Of a DNA stretch of 64,000 nt, positions 11,676 to 25,300 are shown one piece after another. The position numbers and the translations under genes are program-made. Each line of letters starts with the position of its first letter. The stretch's first letter is position 1. Under the pieces are notes generated by a model. It did not search any database, had not been told where the DNA came from, and worked only from the letters and a program-made list of their open reading frames with translations. Source of the stretch: Tubulanus polymorphus (taxonomy: Eukaryota > Nemertea > Palaeonemertea > Tubulaniformes > Tubulanidae); NCBI RefSeq assembly GCF_964204645.1, contig NC_134029.1, positions 18,494,450 through 18,558,449 on the forward strand, written 5' to 3'.

Positions 11676-12429
11676 TTGATTTCTGTTCGATTGGTTTACA
11701 CATAGGCCCAATGGTCTAAGCTTGCGGTCATGAATTAACATCTGGGTCTTAAGTAGTACATGTGTGACTAGTCTAAAAAATTAATGGTTTGGAATTGCAA
11801 GATAAGTTTTAAGTCGTTAGATTGGCAATGTAGAATGGTGTAAGACAAGTCTTATCTTAGGTTTTATTAGCTGTGGAACTGTGGAAATATCTTGAATCCT
11901 GATTAAAGATTTATAGCTTACAAAGTTCAAAATTAAGTTAAGAAGACAGTTGTATAACCATTTTCGGGAGTAAAGGTATGTCGAGCCTTAAGAGTTATGG
12001 TAATTTTATCAACTGATGTGAGGACAGTTAAAATGTAAAGGCCAATGACACAACTTCTGACCTGAATTGCGTGATATGTTGTCTGGAAGAAATGGCAATA
12101 TTTGAAACAAGAAACGGTCCCAGTCAACGGTGGATTGACCTAACTTCATCAGCCGTTCACTTAACTCAGCCGACCAATACTGCTATAATTCCATCCCTGA
12201 CCTATGATAAATGTTGCTGCATGAAACCTGAGCAAGTTAATAGGACGCTAGGTTATTTGAATCAGACGTTTTTCTGTCATCTGTTAATTTTTTGTCAAGA
12301 CGTTAGTAAAAGTAGGTGCCTACGTGACAGGTCGTAAAAAATGCCAAAAACTAGAAAACGAGATACGTTATCGTACAACGTATAGATATATCTATTTTTC
12401 AGGAATTTTTATTCGCTATTTATAACCGG

Positions 12430-12851
12430 TCGTTTTTCGTATTTCGTATCTTTCAGGTTTTCACGTACGACGCGTAGCTTCGATACACACACACACACAC
12501 GTACGTACGTACATCGGTACCGCGTAGTTCAACCAGCGTCGTGCGCGAGGAGCGAGAATTTCCTTCGTCCGTCATTCATTCGTAGCGCATGGCATAAACG
12601 GTTGCGGCAAGGTGGTCACGCGCGATAATGGGATTTACCTGCCGGCACGCTATTCTAAGTCGTTGAGTTTATCGCGCTGTCACCGCTAGCTACGGCTCAT
12701 AATGTGACCTCATTATGTCTTCATTGAAGAAATAATAATAAGCAGTACGACGGACCGTTTTATTTCATTACATCGGGAATAAATCGATCGATAATTTGTA
12801 TATGTTTTGCGCCGAACCACCGTTACGAGCAGATTCATCGCTTGGGGTGAC
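12430..12851 (+). promoter_or_regulatory. CpG-rich upstream region / probable 5' UTR of the LMO7-like gene
   Basis: CpG density rises sharply relative to the flanks, with a short CA/GTAC run at 12486-12511. No TATA box is evident. An ATG at 12802 opens a 24-codon frame ending 12874-12876 that overlaps the main ATG in another frame. The placement right before the first coding exon suggests a promoter and 5' UTR; this is inference. Confidence 0.5.
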
Positions 12852-13343
12852 ATGCCATTTCGACAATACGTGGTAAAACCAAACTCAGCCGCCGACGCGA
12901 GATTCACGACGACACCGACTTTCGACAGCGCGTATTTCACCGTAGAGAACAATTCGACGCAAATGGACGGCGGGATGTATCAGGATACCGGCGGCGGAGG
13001 CTTGCCGATGTCTTACCACCACCAGAGGGCGGCGTCTCTGGAGTCATTGGAAAGTTCGGCGACGAGTCAGACGCGTTATTCGTCGGACAGCGGTGGCGAC
13101 GGTACCTCGTATTCGCGCGAAGGCAGTCACCCGCGCGATGGTATTTCGCGTGGCGGCAGCGCGGGGAACTACCACGGATTGCGCCGCGCGAGTCTGTCGA
13201 CGACGGCCCCGGCGCATTCGCCGATGCAGTTCGTCAAGACGGATATTTCGCCGCTCGCCATCAAGGCCGCGATGCACGTGCAGAAAATGAAGAAATTCGA
13301 AGAGGAGAAGAAGAAAGCGAAGGAAATTGAACCGTGGCAAGGG
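12852..13343 (+). CDS. LMO7: LMO7-like exon 1 (N-terminus)
   Basis: Encodes residues 1-164, starting MPFRQYVVKP. It is Ser/Gly-rich and ends in a conserved-looking stretch (SPMQFVKTDISPLAIKAAM, then a Lys/Glu helix ending EPWQG). The frame stays open up to 12795 but has no earlier ATG, and a reading frame that starts at a TTG (12807) is not a credible start. The donor GTAGGT follows directly, phase 0. Codon use is CpG-rich, like the other exons and unlike the introns. The Met could also be internal if an upstream exon splices into this block. Confidence 0.75.
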
Positions 13344-16300
13344 GTAGGTGTGGTAGTCGTATATTTGCAAAGATCCATTCAGGTCATGGACCCAGTTCCG
13401 TAGTTTCGGGTTAGATTTAACTATTGACAATGATTTAAGTTATTATGTGGTGGCCACTTACCTTGAAATGAGGGAACAGTTGGGGAATTTTCTTTTCTTT
13501 AAAGAAGTCAGGGAAAACAAGCTGAAAATCAGGGGTAAGTCAGGGAAATTTGAGATGGCTATATTGTGCATAAAATCGAGTTTACATCTATGTCTTCCAT
13601 ATTTCCTGCGTTCTTAATAGCAGATCAAGTCAGGAAAAACAACGTACATGTTCATGGAAAAAGCCAAATATAAGTGGTCACCTTATCATATTTTTACACA
13701 AAGCTGGAGATTGGGGTCATGGATAGCAGTTTTCTAAACTGCTACACCTGGATGACGCCTTTTGCCTGAGGTCAATTAGTAACCACTAAGGTAGAGGCGC
13801 ACAAGTGTATCTTTTTCCCAAATCACCCAAATTTGATAACAATTTCGACATCAATTTCATTACGTGACGAATCAAGCATTAAACTCTAGATCGAACTGCA
13901 ACTGAGGAACTGGGTCGTTGCCTTTCATTTTCAGATATCCTTACTTAATTAACCATGGACTTGAATCCATGCCTTAACGTCTAACTTCGGCTTTTAAGCT
14001 TTTTATCACTTAACATTGTCACCGGTGGTTGAAATACATATAGACCATCGAGTGTTATGTATCGCGTGTAATGAGCATGATTTAATGTCGTTTTACATAT
14101 ACTTTGATACACGAAGCGTTTGTATATGACAGTATATAATTACGACACAAGCTGTCACTCTCTCTCCTCTCTCTCTCTCATTCAGTCTCTGGGGGTCTGA
14201 TGATTTTTTTCTCTATTATTTCTCTGTAGGATATTTGATAACCGAATTGAATGCTCTGTTCTGCGTGTAAGCCACCTGCGGTATGAAAACATATGGTGGA
14301 TTGTATATCTTGTATACGTGCACAAAATCCCGAATCAACCTAATCAAGTCAGATGAGAGCAAATTAATTCCTGGGAGGGGGGTTGAGGGGTAATGCAGTG
14401 GGAGCCCTCTCAGTGTGCCGAAATCACTCTGTGGATGAGATGTTTAAGAAGCTGCAATCACACGGGCACGATTCGGTACGGGCCCAATTGGTCCGCATCG
14501 GGCCCAAGCCAAATTTGGCCAGTGCCTAATTAGAGAGCACATTCACATGTAAAAAAATGACCAAACAAAGCGAAGTGAGTCACTTCCAGCAATAGTTGCA
14601 ATTCATTTGTCCCGTGCTAAAATTTTGCTTGGGCCTGGTCCAACGTTTTTGGTTGGGTCAAACTGGCATGTGCCCATTTGGCCCCCGCGTGAACTGTTGT
14701 TTCAGGCCTAATTTGGGACAGGCCAAAATTCTGGCCCGGCCAAAAACGCTTGTGTGATCGCGGCTAGTCTTTCAGTGAGATAAGGTTTGAAGGGGGGAAT
14801 GTGACTAAGTCTAAACGCTATCAGAGGTTCGATTCCTTGCGAGTGCGGGATATGGTTGAGTCTCTCAGTGGAGAATTTGCATGTGTCGGAAGCCTCTATG
14901 AGCCAGAAATGTGAAAGAGTCTCTCGGGTTCAAGTTTCAAATCCCTTCAAGGGAGGAAATAAGTCTCTGGGCCATCAGGTTTGAATCCCTGTGGAACATG
15001 AACGCTTCTTGTGATAGCCTTCCATTTCAACTGTGGCATTAATTTTGGTGATCTTATGTATACAATTTCCGCAATAAACGAAATTTTTAGTTTTAGGTGG
15101 CCACTTGCCTCACCAAGAGGGCTTGCACTAATAAAATGTCAGTTAGAAATTTTTACAATACAAAGACGATGGTGTGTACAGCCATTAAAAAACTGATTAT
15201 TAGTTTCGGAAGAAAACACTCAATGAACGGGAATGAACAGGAAACGCTGGCGATAACAATGCGTTACATATCGACATACTGTTGCCTAAGAGTTGAATTA
15301 AGTTCACTGCCGATAACTTGACCCCGGATTCAAATTTTTAGCCCAGAATTATAGAATACTGGCCCCTGATTGTCTATGATTTTAATCTTCACATTCATAT
15401 GATATGTTTATAACAATTTATCAATGTTAACTACAACATCCTTCCCGGAAGGGATTCGAACTTGATGGCATTGCTAGACACCGTCAGTGCATAAAACCCT
15501 GCCACACAAGACCGGGTGCACAGGTATATACACAGGTTTGCCACAAGTTATCTTGCGGAAAACCAATAAGATTGCCCGTTCTATAATCGCTAAGGCAAAT
15601 TTCACAAACTATGAATGGGAATACCCAGACTAAAATGACATAATCTAAGCTGTGTATGTAGCTTCGCACTCGGGGCCAATGGGGCAGGGTTTCTTACCAT
15701 GGCGAGTCTCGATGCCATCAGGGAGTATGTATCTTTAACTGCATGTGAATAATTACATCACTCCATTCTGTCCTTGACACTGGTATGATCGCTGTCCTTG
15801 TCGCACCGGGCCTATTTCACAGAATATAAAGTTCATTCATGGTTAAAAGGCCCTTTTCATTCTGTGAAATGGCTGGTCATTAAAATCATAGCATTGTCCA
15901 ATTTTCCCATATCTGTAAGATTTTTGGAAATTTAATACGTTTGCCGCCAACTACGAGATATGTATATCTAGTTCTGGTTGTTCCATCATTGCCACTATGG
16001 GTCGTAGCTGATATTTCTGCACTGTTTGATTTGCCCTCATTCGAATGACACCGTCCCTTATTGGTTGGCAGTGTGAACAAACTCAGTTTATTGGTTAATT
16101 CAGAATAATGGCTGCTGCCTATGCTGCCTCTATGGCCAACTATGACATAAATTGAAAAAAAAGTAATTTCTGCAAAGGAACATAGTGGCTGCAAACGTCT
16201 TAATGAAAATTCGTGAAAATTTTGCCCAAATCTTCCATTTACGGCACTTCACTTTGTATCAGCGAAAGCATGGTTCTCACTCTTAATTCAATCATGGCTA

Positions 16301-19300
16301 AGCTGCTATTTTAAAGACAATTTGCACATTATCCGCCTGTTCAATTCATGAATGACCCCCTCGTATGAAAGTACAGTTGACCCCGCTTAATTCAGATCAA
16401 TTCGGACAAATGAAATATACCTGTATCCGGTTTATGAGAAATGGAAAAATGAACATCATATTTTTCATGAATTTATGTATAAATGGACTGTAGGCCCAGA
16501 AGTCGAGGTCAGGTTTACTTATGACCTGACTAGATCGTCATAAGCAGTAACACACATGACTGCGGATTGCTCATTTGTTTGTCTCACAATCTTAAGAGCA
16601 CTCTGGTCGACTTACGACGCGATCATCGCCGAGTCTGAAAGTCATGTGATGCAATACTCATCACTGATTGGCTACGACGTTAAGATCTGTCATAGGAAAA
16701 AGAACTCATTCTTTCCATACGATTCGGCTTACGATCGGTCTGCGTTCAATCCGTCGTGGTCGTAAGCGCACTCAGGTCAAAAAGATTTCCGATGATCTGA
16801 TCCGATCTCAGTTGACCTGAGTAACATAGGCCTATATAGCATCTAGATTAGATGAAAATCCGTGCTGGATTAAGCGGATTTGACTGTACTATCCACAAAT
16901 ATGTGTATTTAACCGATTCACCGAGTTCTCCAATCCAGGAGCAACACTGTATCGTTCTCTCCGAGTAAGGGCGGAACACACTCGCATGCGTCTAACATCG
17001 AAATTAACCCGCGTCTTGTTTTCTTCGAACGTGTTCTGAACTTTTAGGACACTTATTTGCAGGATTTGTCGAATTGGAGAGATAAACGCCGCAAGCAGTC
17101 GGTGACCAATCCAACCGAGTCATCCGATCACGACCAGACGGACGCGTCCGACCAGGAACAACCTAAGGAACAACCTAAGACTAAGACTTTCAGTGAAATC
17201 ATGAAAGAAAGGTTGGTCATTTAATCATTAATAGTATGGTAATTAATTCTAAATCGAATAATTTGTTCTGGTATTTCATTTTACCCCTCTGGGCCCAAGT
17301 TCATGCACTGAAATTCTAATTAAAGTTTAATGAGGTTCTTAATGAAGATAATCCATTGGGCCAGATTTCGTTTGAAAAATAATTAGATAAAGACATCTGT
17401 TTTTGTTTCGACTGTCAAAAGTCATTATTCATATTCATAACTGATTACTATTGATATTTTAGATTGAATTATGCTTCAATTTTAATGAGGATTCTACATT
17501 CATTTGACTCTTGATTCCACCTTGTAAAAACTGACGATCCACCAGGTGGAAACAATGTGCATTTCGACAACGATTTCGATCGGGAGGCTAAAAATCTAGA
17601 TGAAAGCTCACTGAAAATAAACTGAAATTTGACCGAGTTGTCTACGCACCACGCCATCTAGCTGGTGACACAGTAGGGTCATCGTTGAAAGAAATCAAGT
17701 GTCATGGTCTTACTCCGCACAAGCTAACCTGGTGGATCCTCACTAGGCAAGCTCGCCGTGGTTGCATTGCCGGTCAGCTTCATTGTGCCATGGTTTTCCG
17801 ATTATACTTTTCAGAAAATCAAGAAGACATAGTTATAACTTTTATCCGATTGATGACTCAGCTTCAACTATAGTCGACGTAGATATAGAAAGCAATGCTC
17901 AAGTAAGCATCTAGGATATGCTAGAATTTTTTTTTAAAGAAAATGGAACGCCACAAGTGTATTTCCTTACTACTGTACTGTTCCCTTTCCTATAGGTTTT
18001 GCCAATATTCTCTGAATTTGATCGCCAGTGATTTTTCTATACGACCCCGGCACTGCAATATCGCATTTAGCTAACGGCGATTTCTGCCATTTTTTCGCTA
18101 TAGGCTAGCAGTCACAAGAATGCTGCTAAGCAGGGCGGGAGGGTGGGACTTCCTCCATAGGAAAGGGTTAAATACTACTCGAAAATACAAATTTTAGTTC
18201 CAACAATTGTAATTTTTTTACCTGGGCCAAATTTGGCTGTTCACATTGGTGCCAATAAAGTCAATGCTTGTTTGTCATGGGTCAAATTTGGCTGGATCAA
18301 AAACGTCCGACGATGAATGCTTACTGATTCTGGGAGTGACTCATTCCTCTTCATCACTGCATCGTTTTGATGGCATTTTAGTAAGAGTTTGTGATTTACG
18401 TGTGAATGCACTCCAATTTGACTCGCGCCTGGTCTAAATGGTCAAAATATCTCAATTTGAGCGTGGTTTTATAGTTGAATTCGATAGATATCAAAATTTT
18501 ATAAGAGTTTAAGAGAAATTGGTTCCTTTGACCCTGTTCTTTTTGTTGAAAAATCAAACTCAATCAATTTTGCAGAAATAAATTGATGAAATTAAGAAAA
18601 TTGCATTGATTTTTAATAGTTTTAGAACGGTGCCCTGCATTTCTGCATTTACTCCCAGCCAAATTTCATTTGCATTGAATCGATGAAGAAATTTGATACT
18701 TTCGATGAAAATGATTTAAAATCGTGACATATTTCTGAAATTTGCTATGATTTCTGATTCTCTTACTGCATTACTGCAATCATTAAAGCTTGATCATACC
18801 GATCGAATCCTATTTCGAGACCTTAAAAAAACATATGAATCACCCTCTTAACTGATGCATAAGAATCCCATGTGTTCTCGAATAAAAAATTGCTACTGTG
18901 GAATCTGTAAATCTCAACTGGATTACGTAATAAATGTGTGAGTCATTTGCACTTGAAACAGTCGAAGAAGAGGTAACCACTTAGATAAGAAGTAATTGGA
19001 AATTTCCAAATTTTGGTGAGCGTTCACACGGCGTTTTGAAATGCGGTGATTAAATCGCTTGTCACCGGGCCCACAAGATGTCGCCATCTGCTAAGTAATT
19101 AATTGCGCCTGGATGAAGTCTTGCTTCCAGATTCGAAGTATAGCAAGACATTCTTCATTTGACCAATTCGATCCTCTGTCAGGTTTAGACATTTTTGCGA
19201 ATTTGATTTTATTCTATCATGCTGAAACTCTAAGTGTCGTTTAAACACGGTTCAAAGCACGGCAGTAAAACGGATGATGATCGCGATATACGAATACGAA

Positions 19301-22300
19301 TTATGCTCCAAACATTTCCATAGTATAGTGAGGAAAAACAGTTTCTAAGAATAATTACATAAACAGTAATAAAAGCATTTAAAACTTAATAAACTGAACT
19401 CACACTCTGCTGCAGAGGTCGCGACATCTATACCGCAGAGATTAAGAATTACGATTTAGACCAGACCTGGTACCAGTTTCTGTCCACACGCACATATTTA
19501 GATCGGTCCAAATTTGGTCCGGTCCTGGTTCGCTCTTTTAGACCGTGCCAAATTAGACCAGTCTAAACTAGACCGGTCTAATTTTGAACGGTATTTTTGC
19601 CAGTGTGAACGCTTGGTCTGGTCTAAATTTAGACCGATCTAAATTTAGACCGGTCGAAATTTCGTCGTGTGAACGCACCTTTAGATCCCAGACATACAAA
19701 ACTCTGACCGCCCCATACAAAAATGGATGTATCTACCTAATAGAATAAGTAATCCTAATTGCTTTGCCTGTTCACATTGTAATTGAAAAATTGTTTGTAC
19801 ATATCAAGTGCCAGTGAATAGACATTGTTTCTTATACATACAACGATTATGTCAAACTGTCAGGATAGTTACAAACTGCTGATTGCCCTATCTTAACCCT
19901 AACTTCAAATTTGGCCCGTGCCTAATTAGAGAGCGCGCTCACCTGCAAACCACTCCCTAGATACTAAGCAATGCTTAGACAAAGCGAAGTGAGTCACTTC
20001 CGGAATCAGTTACAATTCAGACGCAATAATTTCACCCGGGCCGGGTCCAACATTTACGGGTATGGGCCCATTTGGCATCCACGTGAACGGGGGGTTGTTG
20101 CAAACCAAAAACAATTGCGGTTATTATTACGCATATAAAGATTATGAACTCGCACAGTCACAAACGGGTGATTACCCGATCTTAACCCTAACTTCAGTTA
20201 TATTTCACTGATTATTTTATTTATAGGATAAACCAGCTGTGATAACAAACTCGAACGACGATCGTGATAGGAATCAACGTACGATCAGAAAGAAAGATGA
20301 GACGGACTGCGGCGTCACGAAAGAAACTGATCCGGAAATCATCGAGTTATTGAAACGAGTCGCCGCAATGAAAGCGCAACAATTACGTAATAAAGGTAGC
20401 GAGTCGGAAAGCGAGTCGGAGGACAGCGAAACCGGCGAGGTTCAGAAACAAAACGAGAAGAACGAAAAAGTCGCGACGATTACGAAAACGGATTCTTTGA
20501 CGCCGCCTCGTCGGACAAGTGTCGGGTCGACCGGGAGACGTCGGTCCAGCTCAGAGGCTCCTTATATCATAAACCCGAACAGAAACCTCGTAAGTTTATC
20601 TATTCGCTGCGTCTGTTTGCACTTTACCGTTGACTTGTTATATTCAGGGGCGGATTTAGGGGGTCTGGTCTCGGGGTTTCCCATTGAGGTTGCCCTTTTC
20701 ATTAAGACAAAGATTGTTAAAACCTGCAAATTTACCACTCATCCTCTCGTAATTTTCATGTTTTATGATGTACATCTCCAAAATATCTAAACACCGAGAG
20801 TGGGACCCCTGAGTGCTTAAAGGCTGGCCTATGTTGACAAGCAACACCACGCCTACCGACACAACTGGGTTTATCGCCGATTAGCGGCAACTAGCGACCT
20901 ACGAGAGGCTGCCAGTTGCTGCTCTATCGGTTCGACATAAGCCGGCTTGCGACGGCAACCCGACGCGACCGACTCATCGCAAGCCGTATCTGTCTAGTTG
21001 CCCATGTTCTACTCTGCCTACGGTAGGCGGATAGTTGCTTTTGATCGCAACCGACATAAGCTCATCTGCCAATCAGAGACCGAATATACATAGTACAAAT
21101 TATGACCGCTAGTTAGTGTCATAAACTTTCAAATTCAAGTAGTTCAAAACGTAAACCAAACCTTCAGCATGGCAGATGACTGGACTGAAGATCTAGATAC
21201 GAAATTGGTAGAATTATGGTGTGAGTGGCCATCTTTATATGATGTCGCTTGCACATTGTATTCAAAACTAAATCAGAAAGATAAAGATCTTTAAGAAATA
21301 GCTTTTCTAATAGAAATATATTTTCCAATAATTCAAATTTATTCTCAAAATGCTTATCACGTGACCATCTGAGCTGTTGCAGTGGCCAGTAATCGTACCC
21401 GACATAAGCAGGGAAGCAACTGGGAGGATCTCATATCCCGCTAGTCGGCCTCAGTTGCTGCGAATCGGAGCGCAGACGACATAAGCTGGGCTGCGATCGC
21501 GGTTGCTCTCAGTTTCGTTGATAGGAGTCGGTAGGCATTGCGTTGCTTGTTGAGATAAGCCAGCCTTAAGACATAACATTGCTTTATTCAAGGAATGCCT
21601 TTTCTTTTCTTCTGGACCCCTTTCAGTGGCCTTACCTTTTCCTAATCCGCCTCTGATATTACCGTTTCGAATTGCTGTTCACATGAGAATGTGCTGCCCT
21701 CTTTCTTCGAGTTCTAAAGTTAATGCATAGTTATATCGTCTATCTCTCTCTCTCCCCGTTCATACTGATCAATATACAGTAAATTGCAAATGATAACAAA
21801 AAATACCTGTACGTCCTCTATATTTGATTTGATTGTGCATGATATTAATCCTTGTCAAAAGGCCGCCGCACATTAACCTCATCCATTAAACTGGGCTTAC
21901 TCAGCCCAATTTAATGGCAAAAGTCAGCCCAGCTTCATGGGTACGATCACATGGAGACGATTTGGCCCAAATTCAGACCCGGATCAAACACGCAATTGGT
22001 GCCTGTGTAAATGGTTGGCCCGGGTCTAATCAGGTACGGGCCAAAAACACTTGTGTGATCGTCGCAGCTATCGTCATCATGTGTTAAGAGAAATTGAAAG
22101 TGGCAGGCATTGCCGACCCATGCATTCCATGAGACAAACCGATCCCACCACGACAATATGAAATCCCGTAAATATCTGCTGAGTTGCGGCGCCCTTGAAA
22201 TCTGCATTTCCATTTTTGTTAAGTTCAACTTTGCAAAGTCCTGCTTCGCATGGTTTCGGAAGGTTTACAAAGTTAGTAAACTTTCTAATTTTGCTATATG

Positions 22301-25300
22301 CTAATGTGCTATTAACTTATTTCAGCCTGGCCTTCAAAGACAGTTTAGTGGTGTAAGTAAAATAAGTATGAGCTTCTTAGTATAGATTATAGTCTAGGTG
22401 TTGGTATGGACCCACTGAGAGTCAAATTCTTCAACAGTTTTTTCTAATGAATGACACTTCCTAATTACCATAAATAAAGTCTGGTTTGGCATTTCCATTC
22501 TAATTGTACTCTAATATTGTACCACCATTTCCTTGAAAATTAGTTTGTCTTGAAGGGGAAATCTTCCCGACCAACTGGATCAAAATACTAGTTAACAAAT
22601 TACATACTCTTACATTAGCCACCACCATTCTATGAAAGGTTGTCTCTCCAGGCTTTACCCATTTTTGTCATAATCTGGCCATCTTCTCTTGGCAGTGATT
22701 CGTACCTGATGGCATCAAGATTTGCTTGCGAAACCTTGCCATACTAGATTGGGTGTGCAGCTTAGATGATGTCATTGTTAGCCAATCAAAAATAATGTTT
22801 TATTTTAGCCCAGGTTTTTCCATTTATAGTTTATCTGTGAAATTTGTCTCAGTTATTATACAACAGGCAATCTGATTGGTGCCACAAGTAAACTTGCGGC
22901 AAACCTGCGCTTCCGGTCTAGTGTGGTAGCCATGGAGTGTTGCGATGTCATCTGGTCCCTGCCAGGGGAGGATGTAATCTGGCATGCAGATTTTAATGTC
23001 TTTGATAGGTGTTTGACATCTGATGCGACAATCTGAAGTTCCAGATGGATGATAAAAAATGAGATCTCTCTTATGTTTGCTACTTTCAGAAATATGAGGA
23101 TAAAGAAATTCAGCTCAAACAAAATCCACATAAAAGCGACGGGTTTGGTTTCACAATTAAAGGAGGCATCGACCAGTTGCTACCAATTCTAGTCGACAAC
23201 ATCATTGAAGGTACGTTTCAACCGGTTTTGAATTCTACAACCATGCCAATGATTTAAATCTGTATTCAAGTAGTCTGCTAAAGAAAAATTTCAGCCTAAA
23301 GCTAAGCTCAGGTCGACTTACGACTCGTTCATCTTGTCGTAAGAACAGCGATAGTAAATATGTGACCGCCGATTGGCAATTCATTTGACGCGACGTCGCA
23401 AGAGCACTTAGGTCGACTACGACTTGATCATCACAGAGTCTAAAAGTCATGTGATGCAGAACTCGTCGCTGATTGGCTACAGCGATTTGATCGGGTTTGC
23501 GATCAATCCGTCGCGATCGTAAGCACACTCATGTAAAAAAAGGTAAAGTAAAAAATCGCAGACCGTTCCGACGAGATGATCGGGGTGTAAGTCTTAGCTT
23601 AAAGCCTATATGGCAGGTTTGATTGAGCTCGGCCAATGCTTGAATACTGTTACAGTATGTTTGTTCAATGAAAATACAGGTCTAGTGATTCCATTGAGTA
23701 CAATTTTTCGATTTCAGGATACACTTCTGGGGCTGTTGTTGCTCAAAAGTTGGTTAGAATTAACCAGTGACTTACATAGTAACTTACATAGTGACAATTA
23801 AGAGTTCATTGTTACTATGGCATTTATCCACTGGTTATCTTTAACCAACTTTTGAGCAACTGGCCCCTGATGTGTTCATTTCAGCCTGAAACATTTTACC
23901 TATTCCAGAATGGCTCTTGGAAATCAGAAAAAAAGTTTGGGAATCCTCTTTTTCTATAAGCCAGGGAATAGTCAGAGAATTTTGGGAAAAAAAGCAGGGT
24001 AGAGTCATGGACATTAGGTGTGATGGTCAAAGCATTTCTCTCTATATTTTACTTATTGTGGCTGTGTTAATTGGTTGAATTTTTAGCAGAAAAACTTACC
24101 CCGGAAACATGTCAGGGAATAGTCAGGGGAAAAGCATATCAAATACAAGTGGCCAATTGATAATAGTACTGAAAACCTGGGCTCTTAGAGCTAAAATGCA
24201 TTCCATCGAAATCCTGCCTTAAAATACAAAACATTTTACTGAATAAAACATGTTTATATCTTATGATTATTTGTTTTCTTTTGAAATATTCATATTTTTC
24301 ATTTCATGCAATTTTTCTATTTCTAGGTAGCACCGCAGATGATGCGGATATCTGCGAAGGAGATGAACTTTTGTATGTGAACGGTCAGACTTGCGAGAAC
24401 CAATTCAAAGGATCGGTCATGTTGGTCATCAACAGCGCGGTAAAGGCTGGACAGTTGAATATCAAATTACGCAGATTTGAAAATGCTCGTAGTAAGTATT
24501 CAATGCTTTTTTCGAAACTATCTAAGTGCTAGACGGGAGCAGATTCCTCATCCACTTCTGGCAGGGATTCGAACCTGATGGCTCACGATTGCAGGTTGCT
24601 GCACAGTCACCCGTCTGCGCCCAGCTTGAGATACAATTTATCTACAGCTAGAGCTTGTTCTACTCTTCGGCACCTGGTTGCTCTCAGATCCGGTGTTATC
24701 ACCTGATGCATGCCCTCCCTAATCAACAAGGTATGGCACAACTGATAATCAAAGTGACTTTGGGAAGCCCTCTAGAATTTTTGCTAGATAAGAAGAGATC
24801 CCAGTTGCCGTCAATGGAGGCTCAGTCAATCTCGATATTGACTGCCAAGTTTTCGTCAGTTTTTAAGTGAGTATGGGGTACCTGGCTCACAAGTGACTCA
24901 TCTGATTAGTGGCTAGTCCGATATACGCTTAGCATTACAATTGTGTAGCATGTGTAGGGATTTTATCCCAGTACCAATGAAGTTGTTGTCTATGAGTCGA
25001 GATAGATGGCAACACATATCAGTCCAAGTATTCTGGAAGTGCTCCTATACAGCTGTTAAAACATTGATTTCCTCTAGAATGTAGCCACAAATTGTTCGTA
25101 ATTTAAACCGATATTTTTCGCACGCATGAATCTATAATGAATATAGAATTCTGTATTGATTAGTATATGTTTTCAGAAAAGAGCAGCACGACAGTCCCTC
25201 CGATACTGCCTCCAACACAAGCGCAGATAGAAACATTGTACGAAACGGCCGGACCTAGGAGGAAAAATAAACCTGATTCTGTAAGTGATGATGATGATGA

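Larger units (their letters stand above)
9532..12429. other. Gene-free stretch upstream of the LMO7-like gene
   Basis: Contains two MITE family 1 copies. 10,720-11,330 is free of known repeats, with a TATAAAAATGG word at 11006 followed by CpG-rich sequence. That could be a distal promoter or regulatory segment but has no supported exon. Confidence 0.4.

Noticed and set aside
12807-12851. TTG start of the first LMO7-like exon
   Set aside because: TTG is not a usual eukaryotic start; the in-frame ATG at 12852 is preferred.
15484-15669. Minus-strand frame near 15.5 kb
   Set aside because: Lies entirely in a MITE family 2 copy.
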